Source of the DNA: Nocardia sp. NRRL S-836
GTDB lineage: Bacteria; Actinomycetota; Actinomycetes; Mycobacteriales; Pseudonocardiaceae
Reading direction: 5' to 3'
DNA length: 64,000 nt
Assembly: GCF_001279525.1 (NCBI RefSeq)
Contig: NZ_LGDY01000112.1
Location: forward strand, 51,678-115,677
The notes under the pieces were generated by a model, which saw nothing but the letters and a program-made list of their open reading frames with translations, was not told where the DNA came from and did not search any database. The first letter of the stretch is position 1, and each line of letters begins with the position of its first letter. Below are positions 26,341-35,564 of this stretch, one piece after another. Made by a program: the position numbers and the translations under genes.

Positions 26341-27255
26341 TCAGGTCAACACCTTCAGCAGCAGTTCCGTCAGCCGCTTGCGGTGGTCTCCTGTCATGTC
26401 CGGTGCCCTGGTCGCGAGAAAGATCGCGTTCAGCAGCTGGTCTGTCGCTAGCGGCTTGTGGTTCTCGATGTCCTCAGCGAACTTCTGCAACATCTCCTCG
26501 GCCGCCTTCGTGTCGTCGGGACCGAGATGCGCGGTGACGATCCTGGTCAGCTGATCGGCGTCCGGCTTCGGCATGGTGAAGCGGATGCAGCGGCGCAGGA
26601 AGGGTGCCGGAAAGTCGCGCTCGCCGTTGCTGGTCATAACGATGAGTGGGAACTTCGTGCATCGAACATGTCCTTTGTGGACTTTGGCGGTGACCGTGGC
26701 CTTCCACCGACGCACCCGGACATCGCGTTGCCGTTGGCGTGTCAGTTCGGGGATGTTGTATTCACCACGCTCCAGCACGTTGAGCAGATCGCTGGGCAGG
26801 TCGATGTCGCTTTTGTCGATCTCATCGATCAACAGGACACGAGGCCGTTGAGAAGGCAGCAGCGCTGTGCCGAGCGGACCGAGTTCGATGAACGGGCCGA
26901 GTCCGGCTTCCACACCGCGCTTGTGGGCATCCAGCCTGCCCAACGCGTCGTAGCGGTACAGGGCATCCGTCAGTGTGCTGCGCGAGGTGATGTGCCAGCG
27001 CAGCACACTGCCCAGTTTCAGCTCTGAGGCGATGGAGTCAGCCACTGACGACTTGCCGGAGCCGGGTGGGCCGGTGATCAGCAAAGGCCGGCACAGGCAG
27101 ATCGCCGCGTTGACCGCGTCGACCAGCCCTGGCGGCGGCTGGAACGTGTCGTTGACCTGCCTCTCCGCGGTGGAGAACGAGCGCCATGGCGGCGGGTCCG
27201 GCAGGTCGACCTCGTAGTCCGATCCGTCGCCCCGGTAGTACGGCGCCCACTCCAT
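26341..27255 (-). CDS. MoxR-family AAA ATPase of VMAP-like system
   Basis: A 304-residue AAA+ ATPase with Walker A TGPPGSGKSS (61-70), Walker B VLLIDEIDKSD (140-150), sensor-1 VMTSNGERDFPAPFLRRC and a small helical lid, the layout of the MoxR/RavA group. It would remodel or license partner proteins by ATP hydrolysis, working with the vWA protein encoded next. ATG at 27255 is chosen because AAGGGAG lies 7 bases before it; a GTG at 27273 overlaps the upstream stop but has no such site. The gene lies between the VMAP-C and vWA genes, the order expected for vWA-MoxR-VMAP ternary operons. Confidence 0.88.
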   Translation of the reverse strand: MEWAPYYRGDGSDYEVDLPDPPPWRSFSTAERQVNDTFQPPPGLVDAVNAAICLCRPLLITGPPGSGKSSVADSIASELKLGSVLRWHITSRSTLTDALYRYDALGRLDAHKRGVEAGLGPFIELGPLGTALLPSQRPRVLLIDEIDKSDIDLPSDLLNVLERGEYNIPELTRQRQRDVRVRRWKATVTAKVHKGHVRCTKFPLIVMTSNGERDFPAPFLRRCIRFTMPKPDADQLTRIVTAHLGPDDTKAAEEMLQKFAEDIENHKPLATDQLLNAIFLATRAPDMTGDHRKRLTELLLKVLT

Positions 27256-27269
27256 CTCAGTCTCCCTTA

Positions 27270-29201
27270 TCACGCGATCCCCGCCCGGCCTTGCGCTTTG
27301 TGGCAGAACGTGAGCCACTCCGGGTCGTCCCACACCGCGCGCATGGTTGCCAGCGGTGCGTCGATGCCTTGCCACCTCTTGCGGTAGGCCTCCGCGAGCG
27401 CGGTGGGCAGGCTGACCCAGTACCGTTCTAGCTCGGGCTCGACGCCTTGCCAGGCACACAAGTCCGCATTCGGCCAGAGCAGTACCGGCGAGTATTTCAA
27501 GAGCAGCTCCAGCAGGTGGGCATGACTGTCTGGCGTGAATCTCAGGCCCATGCCACCCATGTGCTGTGTGCGCAACGTCACGTCCACCACGTTGAGATCG
27601 CTGGCCTGTTCGTGATCCAGCCACCACATCGCGGAAGGGCCCTGCTCCTCGATGATCTTCCAGCGACCGCGAATCTCGCTCTTCCGAACGCGAAGATGCC
27701 TGGGCGGGTTTAACCGCGTTCCCCAGCGTACGACCACGTCGTGCTGCTTACCTAGGTGACCGCCAGGACCGATCTCCTCAGGCAGCCACCGCGTGAGCAA
27801 CGCCGTCGGCATGGCGATATCCACGCGCTGCAACGTCTCGGAGACTTCTTCCACCAGGAGCGCGGCCCAGTCGACCAGGTCGTTGACAACGGTCTCCACG
27901 TCGTACTGGGTGGGCTGACATTTGCCGAAGTTTTGCTCCCGCAACTCGTCTCCGTCGAGCAGCCACGCGTCAACTCGCTCCGGCCACTCGTCGGTCAGCG
28001 AGGCGTCCAGGACCAGTAATAGTCGCAGTTTGGCTTGACGATGCCGTTGGTCCATTCTCAGCCGCACATCGTTTACGACCGCCGCGTCGAGTACGGACTC
28101 GGCCCAGGCACTGAATGCAGTGTCGTCGCTCCTACGGCCGACGTCGAGCCCCAAGGCGAGTACGTAGCCGACCATCGCACAGCCGCTGGTCTCGGTTGAC
28201 GGGTGGTTCAGTGCAACGTGTGCGAAGTAGTCCTGCCATGCCATGACCTGCTCTGTCGGCATTTCGACCCTGGATCGCAGCCACAGCACCGAACGCAGGC
28301 GGCGGCTGGTGAGTTCATTGCCCAGCCATTCCTTTGCGAACTCCGCGGCGCTCAGCGCCCGCTCCAGGTTGGCGAGCTCTTCCCTGAGCCGACGATCGGT
28401 TGTCTCTACCGCGCGCAACGCTTGGCAGTGCCACTGCGAGGGTTCCACCACATTCACGCGGGCCATGCGGCTACGAAGGTGATGGACGGCTACCGGCCCA
28501 AGCGCCAGCTCGCTCGTCACCTGAAGACCGGAAGTTGTCAGATACGGTGTGTGGCCGTTCTTGTGGCAGAAAGAGACGTCCACGACGTTGAGCACGTCGC
28601 CACGTCTGATCGCGTCCTCACCGGCTGTAACGGCGGCCTCGAAGTCGCGCCCGTAGCTCGACGAGTCCGTGATTCCAGTGCACTCGATGAGTACGCATTT
28701 CTTCTCATCCGCCCACCGACGCAGGGTGTCGGTGGATGCGTTCGGTGCCAGCAGCCCTTGGTGGAGGAGTTGGTAGTCGTTGCCGCCGCCCCTGCCCTCC
28801 ATGACGGACTCGACGTCGGCATCGAGCATCACCGCGAGCAGTGCGTGGCGCTCCAGCAGGACCACTAGAGGCCGTAATTTCATCCACTGGCACAGGCCGG
28901 CGAAGATCAACGTGAGGTCCAGGCAGTTGCCGCTCCCGCCCTTGACCTGACCAGGTTCGCGGATGACCTGCATGACCGGACTGTGGTTCTGGAAGTCGAT
29001 TTCCGCGGTGTCGTAGAGGATGCGCTGCTTGCGCAGGTGCTCGTATGCAATCCGCACCACGGCGAGCCGATCAGCCTGGCGTTGGTCGAAGCTAGGCAGC
29101 GGTGCACCGAAGTGCCCTTGAACTGCTTTGGACACTACGTAGCGCGCCAAACGCAAGGGCTCTGCCCTGTTCCACGTCTGCCAACTGTTCATCTCGGCCA
29201 C
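27270..29201 (-). CDS. transglutaminase-like / VMAP-C protein
   Basis: A 643-residue protein in two parts. The front carries a transglutaminase-like core: GNCLDLTLIFAGLC with Cys93, RHALLAVM with His119 and a following VLIECTGIT strand, so it may be an active cysteine protease or amidase. The rear (about 400-640) has blocks such as DVVVRWGTRLNPPRH, PSAMWWLDHEQ and YSPVLLWP that match the VMAP C-terminal domain (vWA-MoxR-associated protein). In the ternary systems VMAP is the link between NTPase control and effector. GTG 29201 begins 4 bp after the lipase stop; ATG at 29192 is an alternative. Co-transcribed with both neighbours. Confidence 0.75.
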   Translation of the reverse strand: MAEMNSWQTWNRAEPLRLARYVVSKAVQGHFGAPLPSFDQRQADRLAVVRIAYEHLRKQRILYDTAEIDFQNHSPVMQVIREPGQVKGGSGNCLDLTLIFAGLCQWMKLRPLVVLLERHALLAVMLDADVESVMEGRGGGNDYQLLHQGLLAPNASTDTLRRWADEKKCVLIECTGITDSSSYGRDFEAAVTAGEDAIRRGDVLNVVDVSFCHKNGHTPYLTTSGLQVTSELALGPVAVHHLRSRMARVNVVEPSQWHCQALRAVETTDRRLREELANLERALSAAEFAKEWLGNELTSRRLRSVLWLRSRVEMPTEQVMAWQDYFAHVALNHPSTETSGCAMVGYVLALGLDVGRRSDDTAFSAWAESVLDAAVVNDVRLRMDQRHRQAKLRLLLVLDASLTDEWPERVDAWLLDGDELREQNFGKCQPTQYDVETVVNDLVDWAALLVEEVSETLQRVDIAMPTALLTRWLPEEIGPGGHLGKQHDVVVRWGTRLNPPRHLRVRKSEIRGRWKIIEEQGPSAMWWLDHEQASDLNVVDVTLRTQHMGGMGLRFTPDSHAHLLELLLKYSPVLLWPNADLCAWQGVEPELERYWVSLPTALAEAYRKRWQGIDAPLATMRAVWDDPEWLTFCHKAQGRAGIA

Positions 29202-29205
29202 CGTT

Positions 29206-30603
29206 TCAGGAGACCTCGAGGACGTCGGAGACGGAGCAGCCTGCCCAGTTCACCGCGATTTCGTACGCCCCTGGTCTCAGCCCGGTCACGGTGTAGGCGT
29301 AGCCCTCACCGGTCTCAGTCCTCACCACCTCTGCAGTTCCACTCATCGTCACGCGCGGTGGTTCGGTTACCGAAGGATCGCTGAGCACACACTCGAACCG
29401 CACCGGTTCGCCGACCAGGTGAACGTCGCCCATGCGCAGGTCGACCGATGGCCCGTCCGGTATCGCGCTTTGATGAGTGACCTTGTCGTCGTCCGGATTC
29501 TGCAGTGACCGCGCATTTCCCGAGTACAGGGACAACGTCTGGACCAGCCGTTGCAAGGCCGTCGCTTTGGTATGCATGGAAGAGTGCTTGTTGTTCTGGA
29601 ACCTCCACGGTCCGGCCTCCGACAGCTCGACGGGGAGGGCGGAGACTGCGGGCACCGTTCCGTCTCCTCCCGGAATTTCCGGGGACAGCGCCTCGTACCC
29701 GCAAGTCACCGCTGCCGCTCTGAGGACGGCGGATTGCAAGGTGCGGTGCCCGTAGCCGACCACAGGCATGATCCGGGCGTCGCCGGGGCTCCCCAGCGGC
29801 AGGTGGAAGTCTTCGTAGGCTCGGCGCGCCCGGGCGACATCGAGGCCCCCAAGGTCGTGCGTGATGTCCGCCAGGCGGCGACGAGTGCCGTCGACATCGA
29901 TCGCCTCGTACCGGGGAAGTAGCTGATAGACGGAGGTGTATCGGCGAAGTAGTTCGGTCACCGGCCGGATCTCGAGGCCAAGAAGTTTGAACCCGTCCGA
30001 AAGAAAGGACAGTGCCTTGATCGCTCCGCGGAACGGTGTGCCATAGGTGATCAGGGCACGGCATCGGTCCCAACCACCGAGCACGTCCAGGTAGTACTTT
30101 GCGACGAGGCCGCCCATGCTGTGGCAGATGAGCACAGTTTTCGCCCTGCCGGAGGCCAGCCCTGACTCCCATTTGGGGAGTTCGCGGTCGATCAACTGCT
30201 TGAGCTGCGCCGCCGACACCCTGTTGTCGCGTCGCCAGTCGTAGGCGAACTCGAAGTAGTTGGCCGGAGCACCTTCGTCGTCTCGCGGATCACCCTCAAC
30301 GAGATCGAACGCATCTGTAAGCGCCTTCCGCAGCGCCCGATACTGGTTGATCTTCGCAAGTCCCGGGAGGGTCACCGGGGTGCCGATCAGCCGGCTCGCC
30401 GTGACGTCACCAGGATGCTCGGGGTCGTCCAGAGATTCGGGTTCGCCAGCCAGCGCTTCCAGCAGGTCGTGATGTCCACGCAGCAACGAGCCGGCATAGC
30501 CGTAGGACGGGTCCCAGAGCGGCCCGGCCGGTGATTCCAGGACGCTCCCTCCGATGCCTGGTAGCACCACCACCAGGTCCCTGAACGGCAACCTGTCCCC
30601 CAT
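29206..30603 (-). CDS. LCAT-like lipase/acyltransferase with C-terminal beta domain
   Basis: A 465-residue alpha/beta hydrolase of the lecithin:cholesterol acyltransferase type. Nucleophile Ser162 in CHSMGG, Asp314 in GGDGTVP and a histidine in NNKHSSMH (340 or 344) form the triad; the opening VVVLPGIGGSVLESPAGPLW is the LCAT oxyanion region. The last 90 residues form an Ig/Big-like beta domain (VHLVGEPVRFECVLSDPS, then YTVTGLRPGAYEI). There is no signal peptide, so it acts inside the cell, where phospholipid hydrolysis would damage the membrane. As first soluble gene of the VMAP-like operon it is the best candidate effector. ATG follows GAGAGG. Confidence 0.82.
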   Translation of the reverse strand: MGDRLPFRDLVVVLPGIGGSVLESPAGPLWDPSYGYAGSLLRGHHDLLEALAGEPESLDDPEHPGDVTASRLIGTPVTLPGLAKINQYRALRKALTDAFDLVEGDPRDDEGAPANYFEFAYDWRRDNRVSAAQLKQLIDRELPKWESGLASGRAKTVLICHSMGGLVAKYYLDVLGGWDRCRALITYGTPFRGAIKALSFLSDGFKLLGLEIRPVTELLRRYTSVYQLLPRYEAIDVDGTRRRLADITHDLGGLDVARARRAYEDFHLPLGSPGDARIMPVVGYGHRTLQSAVLRAAAVTCGYEALSPEIPGGDGTVPAVSALPVELSEAGPWRFQNNKHSSMHTKATALQRLVQTLSLYSGNARSLQNPDDDKVTHQSAIPDGPSVDLRMGDVHLVGEPVRFECVLSDPSVTEPPRVTMSGTAEVVRTETGEGYAYTVTGLRPGAYEIAVNWAGCSVSDVLEVS

Positions 30604-30671
30604 GCTGTCCTACCTCTCGCATTGAACGACAGATCTTAGGCAACAAACGACTCTGCGGCACGCAGGCTCGC

Positions 30672-31223
30672 TCAGTCCGTCACGATCTCCCGGGGATCCA
30701 GGTTGATGGCGCTGAGTCGCCAGGCAGCCGCGATCGGCACGAGAAGCGCGGCGTAGAGAAGTGCGGGCACCGCGACCCAGCCGTGGATGTGGCTACAGGC
30801 CTTGACGAGCATGAGCACGAGATAGGTCATGTTGATCAACCCGACGCCACCATAGGCGATCAGCGTGGAGATGCGATGCGGCGCGGGCGCCGTGTGGACA
30901 TTAATGGCGAATTCGGTCGCGGTGACACCGACACCAGAGGGCCCACCACCACAAAATATTTCACGTTCGAGGGTAAGGATGGACCGAGCGCGGACAGCCG
31001 CCAGATTGAGCAGCTGCGAGTGGAACGCCATGATGCAGACCAGAGGGAACGGCAGCAGGCTGAGCGCCCAGCCGAGCAGGTCCAGCTTGTCGTAGAAGGC
31101 GATGGTGCCGACCAGATAGGTGACCGCGGCCCCCATCGTGGCGAGGCTGACGGTGAGAGTAGTAACGCGGTCGGCGCGGTCGCTTTGGTAGACGGCGATC
31201 AGCGCGGGCAAGCGGTCCGCCAC
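30672..31223 (-). CDS. four-helix membrane protein of unknown function
   Basis: A 183-residue protein with four predicted transmembrane helices, two near residues 22-70 (VTTLTVSLATMGAAVTYLVG, LLGWALSLLPFPLVCIMAF) and two near 120-172, separated by a roughly 45-residue soluble stretch. GTG 31223 is preceded by AAGGA. It ends 68 bp before the lipase gene and reads the same way, so it may be the first gene of the VMAP-like operon, perhaps a membrane partner of the lipase. The layout recalls SLATT-type membrane effectors, but no family was recognised. Confidence 0.65.
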   Translation of the reverse strand: MADRLPALIAVYQSDRADRVTTLTVSLATMGAAVTYLVGTIAFYDKLDLLGWALSLLPFPLVCIMAFHSQLLNLAAVRARSILTLEREIFCGGGPSGVGVTATEFAINVHTAPAPHRISTLIAYGGVGLINMTYLVLMLVKACSHIHGWVAVPALLYAALLVPIAAAWRLSAINLDPREIVTD

Positions 31224-31839
31224 GGATAGATCCTTCTTTCAGTCGAGAACGATCGCCTGACGGCATGTTCAGCAACATAAGCTCGATCGGCGTACGACGC
31301 CAAAACGTAGCGGCCGTTACTCAACTGATACGACAAATCTTCCTGCAGCCCAAGAAAGTCGCATCAAGCACCTGCAAGCACCTCGGTACGGACTCCGTAC
31401 TGCCCGGCCGCGACGAACTCACCCCGGCCGAACCGCAGCCGCCGCGGCGGCTGCGGTTGGGGTCGCTCACCAGCGTGACCACGAAGCGGGCGCCAGCGTC
31501 AACCAGCCGTGTCGTCGGCGTCGTCGATCAGCCGTGCGAGGGCCCGACACCTGGCCCTGCGTAAGCCAGGCCATGTGCCGTTCTTGCGCGACTCCCTGCG
31601 AACCAGCCATATCACGGCAACTAGAGAGAATTAGGCGCACCGTCATGATCGTGACGACTAGGTCCGGGCGCGCGAGGAACGCCGTCAGCGCCATCGTGGT
31701 CAGCCCGGCTGCCGACGCGTCGGCGATCGTGCGGCGCTTCCAGCCTTTGCGCCTGCCAATGCGGGCACTGGTGCCGCCACGAATCAGCGGCCGGGCGGCG
31801 GAGCCGTGCACGTCGGAAGGGTGCACGGCAATGTGTAAC
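31224..31839. other. intergenic stretch with no convincing gene
   Basis: About 600 bp. A minus-strand frame (31467-31826) contains a hydrophobic segment (LTTMALTAFLARPDLVVTIM) and could be a small membrane-protein remnant, but its start and end look random. The first 100 bp upstream of 31223 should hold the promoter of the VMAP-like operon. Confidence 0.4.
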
Positions 31840-32793
31840 TCAGGGCGTGGCGTTGGCAGCCGCCTTGCCGATCGCGTCCAAGACCGCTACGCAGTCCTGT
31901 GTGCCGGCGGTGGCGTTGACGCATTGGGTTGTGTAGCGGGTCATCAGGCCGGTGAGTATGTCGGCGGTCTGGGCGGCGGACGGCGCCGGTTTGCCGCAGC
32001 CGGGCGGCAGCTCGTCCATCGAGATCTTGTTCTTCGTGAGTGCCTCGACGGCGTCGGCGCAGGCCTTCACCGTGGCGACCTTCTTGTCGGTGGCCCTCCA
32101 GGCGTCGAGCCCGTCGGCGCTGAGGTTGGCCATCGCCAGGCCGGTCGCGAACAAGATCACCGGCGCGCTCAGCCTGGCCACGGTCCCGATGGCCGCCGCC
32201 CGCTTCCGGATGACTAGCGTGGCCGCGCGTGCCTGGGTGGCGCGGATGTCGTTGCGGATCGCGGTCGCCTGGGCGAGCAGCTCCGGTCGCTCCGCCACCG
32301 GTTTCCCGGCGGCCTCCCTCTCCAGGTCGATCGCCTTGGCCTCGTACGCCTTGAGCGACCGCACCGGCTCGGTGGGCGTGAAGTTGAGGTCCACGGTCTC
32401 CTTGTAGACCGCGTCAACCAAAGGGCGTTCGCCTTCAGTCACCGATCCCAAGCGCACCATGGTGCCGATGTCGGAGGTGGTGAAGACCGGCTCGCTGACG
32501 TACCAGATCCTGCCGGTGAGCAGCAGGACGGCGCCCAGCATCAAGGCGAAACCCACGATGACCGCGATGCCGAGTAGGACAGCCCGGCTGTCACCGCCGC
32601 CGGGCAGCGGGAAGACGTCGCTGAACTTGGCGACCCCTACCGCCGCGATGCCCGCAGTACCCAGCCCGCCAAGCGTCTTGGCCGCGGTCGTCGCATTCGA
32701 TCGGATCTTGTCCGCAGCCTCGGAGAACCGTTTCAGCTGATAGAGCGCCGTGTCGCTGGTGTCGGCCGGTGCGGGCCCGGCCGGCGCGCTCAT
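31840..32793 (-). CDS. membrane protein with three hydrophobic segments
   Basis: A 317-residue protein, not assigned to a family. Hydrophobic segments lie near residues 40-57, 71-98 (AVLLGIAVIVGFALMLGAVL) and 205-226 (LSAPVILFATGLAMANLSA), with a charged helical stretch between (150-200) and a C-terminal domain containing two CxxA-type cysteines that might be outside the membrane. It is divergent from the pentapeptide-like gene across a 600-bp gap. Function unknown. Confidence 0.7.
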   Translation of the reverse strand: MSAPAGPAPADTSDTALYQLKRFSEAADKIRSNATTAAKTLGGLGTAGIAAVGVAKFSDVFPLPGGGDSRAVLLGIAVIVGFALMLGAVLLLTGRIWYVSEPVFTTSDIGTMVRLGSVTEGERPLVDAVYKETVDLNFTPTEPVRSLKAYEAKAIDLEREAAGKPVAERPELLAQATAIRNDIRATQARAATLVIRKRAAAIGTVARLSAPVILFATGLAMANLSADGLDAWRATDKKVATVKACADAVEALTKNKISMDELPPGCGKPAPSAAQTADILTGLMTRYTTQCVNATAGTQDCVAVLDAIGKAAANATP

Positions 32794-33033
32794 CGTGTAC
32801 TCGTTTGATCACCCATACCGGCTCATCGCCCGGATAGGCTATAACGTTGCACCGAAAGGTCTAGAAGATGCGGAATTGTCACTCATTGCGACGGAGGAGC
32901 CGAGACAGCTGGCAGCACGACGCGCGCTTCGCCTCGATCATGGTCAAGATTTCTCGGGGTGAGGGGTTCGTGTCTGGTCGAGAAGCGCAGTTACTGGTGC
33001 AGAACCGCTCTTACCGCCGACACAGGAACGTCG

Positions 33034-33252
33034 ATGAACGTGCACGTCAGGCTCCGTCTCGGCTTTCGCAGCCGAGCTGACTCGTGCGCGGGATGCTGCA
33101 ACCCCGCACCAGCACCACCACCGCCGAGCCCCGGCCGCCAGGCCGTCACCGGTACGCGGTGGGTGTTCACCCTGGACTCGATCAGCGCACGCGAACGAGT
33201 CGAATACCAGGGCCGCGTGCACGAGGTGGACGGAGAACCCGAGTGCTGGTAG
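33034..33252 (+). CDS. small hypothetical protein
   Basis: A 72-residue frame from ATG 33034, preceded by AGGA. The tail (RWVFTLDSISARERVEYQGR then VHEVDGEPECW) looks protein-like and the middle is proline-rich. No family recognised. It lies upstream of, and in the same direction as, the pentapeptide-like membrane protein. Confidence 0.4.
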   Translation: MNVHVRLRLGFRSRADSCAGCCNPAPAPPPPSPGRQAVTGTRWVFTLDSISARERVEYQGRVHEVDGEPECW

Positions 33253-33402
33253 CCCCGACCCGGCCGGGTGCAGGCGGAAAGGCCCGGCCGTGCGCGGCGT
33301 CGCACGGTTCGCTGAGCACGTCGCGTGGCCGTACCGCACAGAGGAAGCCATGATGGCCGGATCGCCGGAGCAGGTCGGCGCCGACGAGGGCGAGCGGCAC
33401 CG

Positions 33403-35262
33403 GTGAGCGCCCCGTGGGAGTCCTCCCTCCGACTCGCCCACGGCCTGCACCGGCGACTGCCCGATCAGTGGCAGCACACCTGCCTGCGCGACGGGTGCGA
33501 CGCGGTCCCGGCAGGGCGCCGTAACCAGGACGGGTACTGCCTGCGCCACCTGCGCGACAAGGAAGCGCGCAAGGCCGCGATCGAATCGATGCTGCGCACG
33601 CTGACGGTGACGCTGACCGGTGCTCATGTCGTGGTCGACCTGCGCGGCACGACTTTTGACGAGCAGCTGCTCAACGAGACCTTCGGGCTGGTGCTCCAAT
33701 ACCTGCCAGACGAGGACGCGCCAGCGCTGAGCTGGTCCCTCCGGAAGTGCGTCTTCACCGGTCACGCCAACTTCTCCGCGAAGGTCTTCGGGGGCTTCAA
33801 CCACCCCCAGGATGACTACGTCGACCTCTCCGACGCGCGCTTCGAAGCCGATGCGGTGTTCACCGGCACACGCTTCCACGGTCGAGTGTTCTTCCAGCAC
33901 ACTCGGTTCGACACCGCGAGCTTTGACCAGGTCGAGTTCGGCCACGACGCCTGGTTCCTGGGGACGCGGTTCAACGGCACGGCGTCGTTCAACAACGCAG
34001 CCTTCACCGGTTCCGCGTACTTCCACGACGTGGCCGCGAGCTCGGCCGTGGTCCTCACCGGCGCGACGTTCTCCGGCTCGGCTCACCTGGATCCGATCAC
34101 GACCCCCAGCTTGGACCTGGCGCAGGCGGAGTTCGTCAAGCGGGCCACCGTGCACATCGCGGGCAGCTGCATTGCCGACCACGCTCGCTTCGACGACGGG
34201 GTGGCCGTGCGGCTGCTGCACTGCTCAGCCTTGGTGTCGACCCTCAGTTTGACCGGCGTCCGCCTCGGCGCGCCGTCCACCGTCACCGGCGACATCCCGC
34301 ACGTCGATCACGGCACGGCGGTGAGCACCGCAACCGCCGCCGGTCGCGGTGCCGACCTGCCGCGGCTGCTGTCCCTCGCCGATGCCGACGTCGCCGACCT
34401 CACCGTCACTGATGTGGACCTGGGGCGCTGCCTGTTCACAGGCGCGATCAACCTGGACCAGCTCCGCATGGGCGGAACGGTGGCGTTCGCCCGGCCCGAA
34501 CGCCACCGTCTCGCACGCTGGCAACCACGCACGCCGAGGTGGTGGCAGGCGTTGTGGCGGTGGTGTTCCCGTGGCGACCGTCCGGTCGGCCGCGAGATGC
34601 TGCTCGATGAATTGGTCGCCCGTCTCGGACCCACCGAGGCGCTGGGCACCGACCGGGATCCCCGCGGACCGGCGAGTCGACGAGCCACCGACGACCAGGT
34701 GGCCGTGCTGTACCGGGCGCTGCGCAAAGCCCGGGAGGACGCCAAGGACGAACCCGGCGCCGGCGACTTCTACTACGGCGAGATGGAAGCACGCCGACGC
34801 GGCGCCCGGAAGCGCGGCACACAGACGATCATTGAACGGCTCGTCCTGACTTTGTATCGAGTGCTGTCCGGCTACGGGTTGCGCGCCGGACGCGCACTGG
34901 CTTGGCTGCTCGCCTTGGTCACCGTACTTACCGTGCTGCTGATGACTTTCGGGCTGCCCGATACCACCGGTCCTGCCCAGCGGATGACGGGAACCCTGCA
35001 ACCTGCTCATGCTGCCGACGCACCTCGCGAACTCGTCGTCGAGGTGCGCACACCACCGATACTCCTACCTCCGCCCGACCGGCTCTGGACCCTGGACCGA
35101 GCCGAGCGGGCCGCGCGCGTCGCTCTCGGGTCGGTGGTTTTCCGCGACACCGACCAGCAACTCACCACCGCCGGCCGGTGGACGGTGAACAGCGGGAGGC
35201 TGCTCGGGCCACTGCTAATCGCTCTCGCCGCGCTGGCCATCCGCGCTCGAGTCAAGCGGTAA
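33403..35262 (+). CDS. pentapeptide-repeat-like membrane protein
   Basis: A 619-residue protein. The front has a zinc-ribbon-like patch (CLRDGCDAVPAGRRNQDGYC). Residues about 100-330 contain irregular five-residue A(D/N)F-type steps (CVFTGHANFSAKVF, ARFEADAVFTGTRFHGRVFF, NAAFTGSAYF) that predict a right-handed beta-helix. Near the C-terminus are two hydrophobic segments (LAWLLALVTVLTVLLMTFG and LGPLLIALAALAIR). It is probably a membrane-anchored scaffold; pentapeptide proteins with this anchor are common near actinobacterial defence genes, but its role is unknown. GTG 33403 overlaps the stop of an 18-codon ORF starting at 33350 behind GAGGAA, suggesting coupled translation. Confidence 0.75.
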   Translation: MSAPWESSLRLAHGLHRRLPDQWQHTCLRDGCDAVPAGRRNQDGYCLRHLRDKEARKAAIESMLRTLTVTLTGAHVVVDLRGTTFDEQLLNETFGLVLQYLPDEDAPALSWSLRKCVFTGHANFSAKVFGGFNHPQDDYVDLSDARFEADAVFTGTRFHGRVFFQHTRFDTASFDQVEFGHDAWFLGTRFNGTASFNNAAFTGSAYFHDVAASSAVVLTGATFSGSAHLDPITTPSLDLAQAEFVKRATVHIAGSCIADHARFDDGVAVRLLHCSALVSTLSLTGVRLGAPSTVTGDIPHVDHGTAVSTATAAGRGADLPRLLSLADADVADLTVTDVDLGRCLFTGAINLDQLRMGGTVAFARPERHRLARWQPRTPRWWQALWRWCSRGDRPVGREMLLDELVARLGPTEALGTDRDPRGPASRRATDDQVAVLYRALRKAREDAKDEPGAGDFYYGEMEARRRGARKRGTQTIIERLVLTLYRVLSGYGLRAGRALAWLLALVTVLTVLLMTFGLPDTTGPAQRMTGTLQPAHAADAPRELVVEVRTPPILLPPPDRLWTLDRAERAARVALGSVVFRDTDQQLTTAGRWTVNSGRLLGPLLIALAALAIRARVKR

Positions 35263-35329
35263 GCCGCCGCGGCCTCTCACCGACACCTTCCCGGCAAGCC
35301 TGCGGAGGCCGTATTGCACCTCAGCTGGG

Positions 35330-35564
35330 CGGCCAGGTGATCTGGGGTGGCTCTCGTTTGGCCTGAACGGGTTGTCGGCAGGTATGGCAGACGCCGGCCC
35401 AGGTTGCGAGTGAGGGGTGGAGTTCGCGCAGGACGGTGTAGAGGGTCACCCCCGCGCGAGGGCTTTTGGGGTGCGGTGCAGCTGCGTGCAGATGGCCTGC
35501 GCGACCGAGACGAGGGTGACGTGGCGATGTCAGCCCAGCCAGGAGCGGCCTTCGAATGCGCGCC
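35330..35564 (-). pseudogene. IS701-type transposase C-terminal remnant
   Basis: On the minus strand RAFEGRSWLG, a stop, then HRHVTLVSVAQAICTQLHR and TPKALARG match the end of an IS701-family transposase, where the stop replaces the usual Trp of GWHRHVTL. After a frameshift LYTVLRELHPSLATWAGVC and HTC continue the tail. Nothing of the front remains. It abuts the 3' end of the next gene. Confidence 0.7.
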
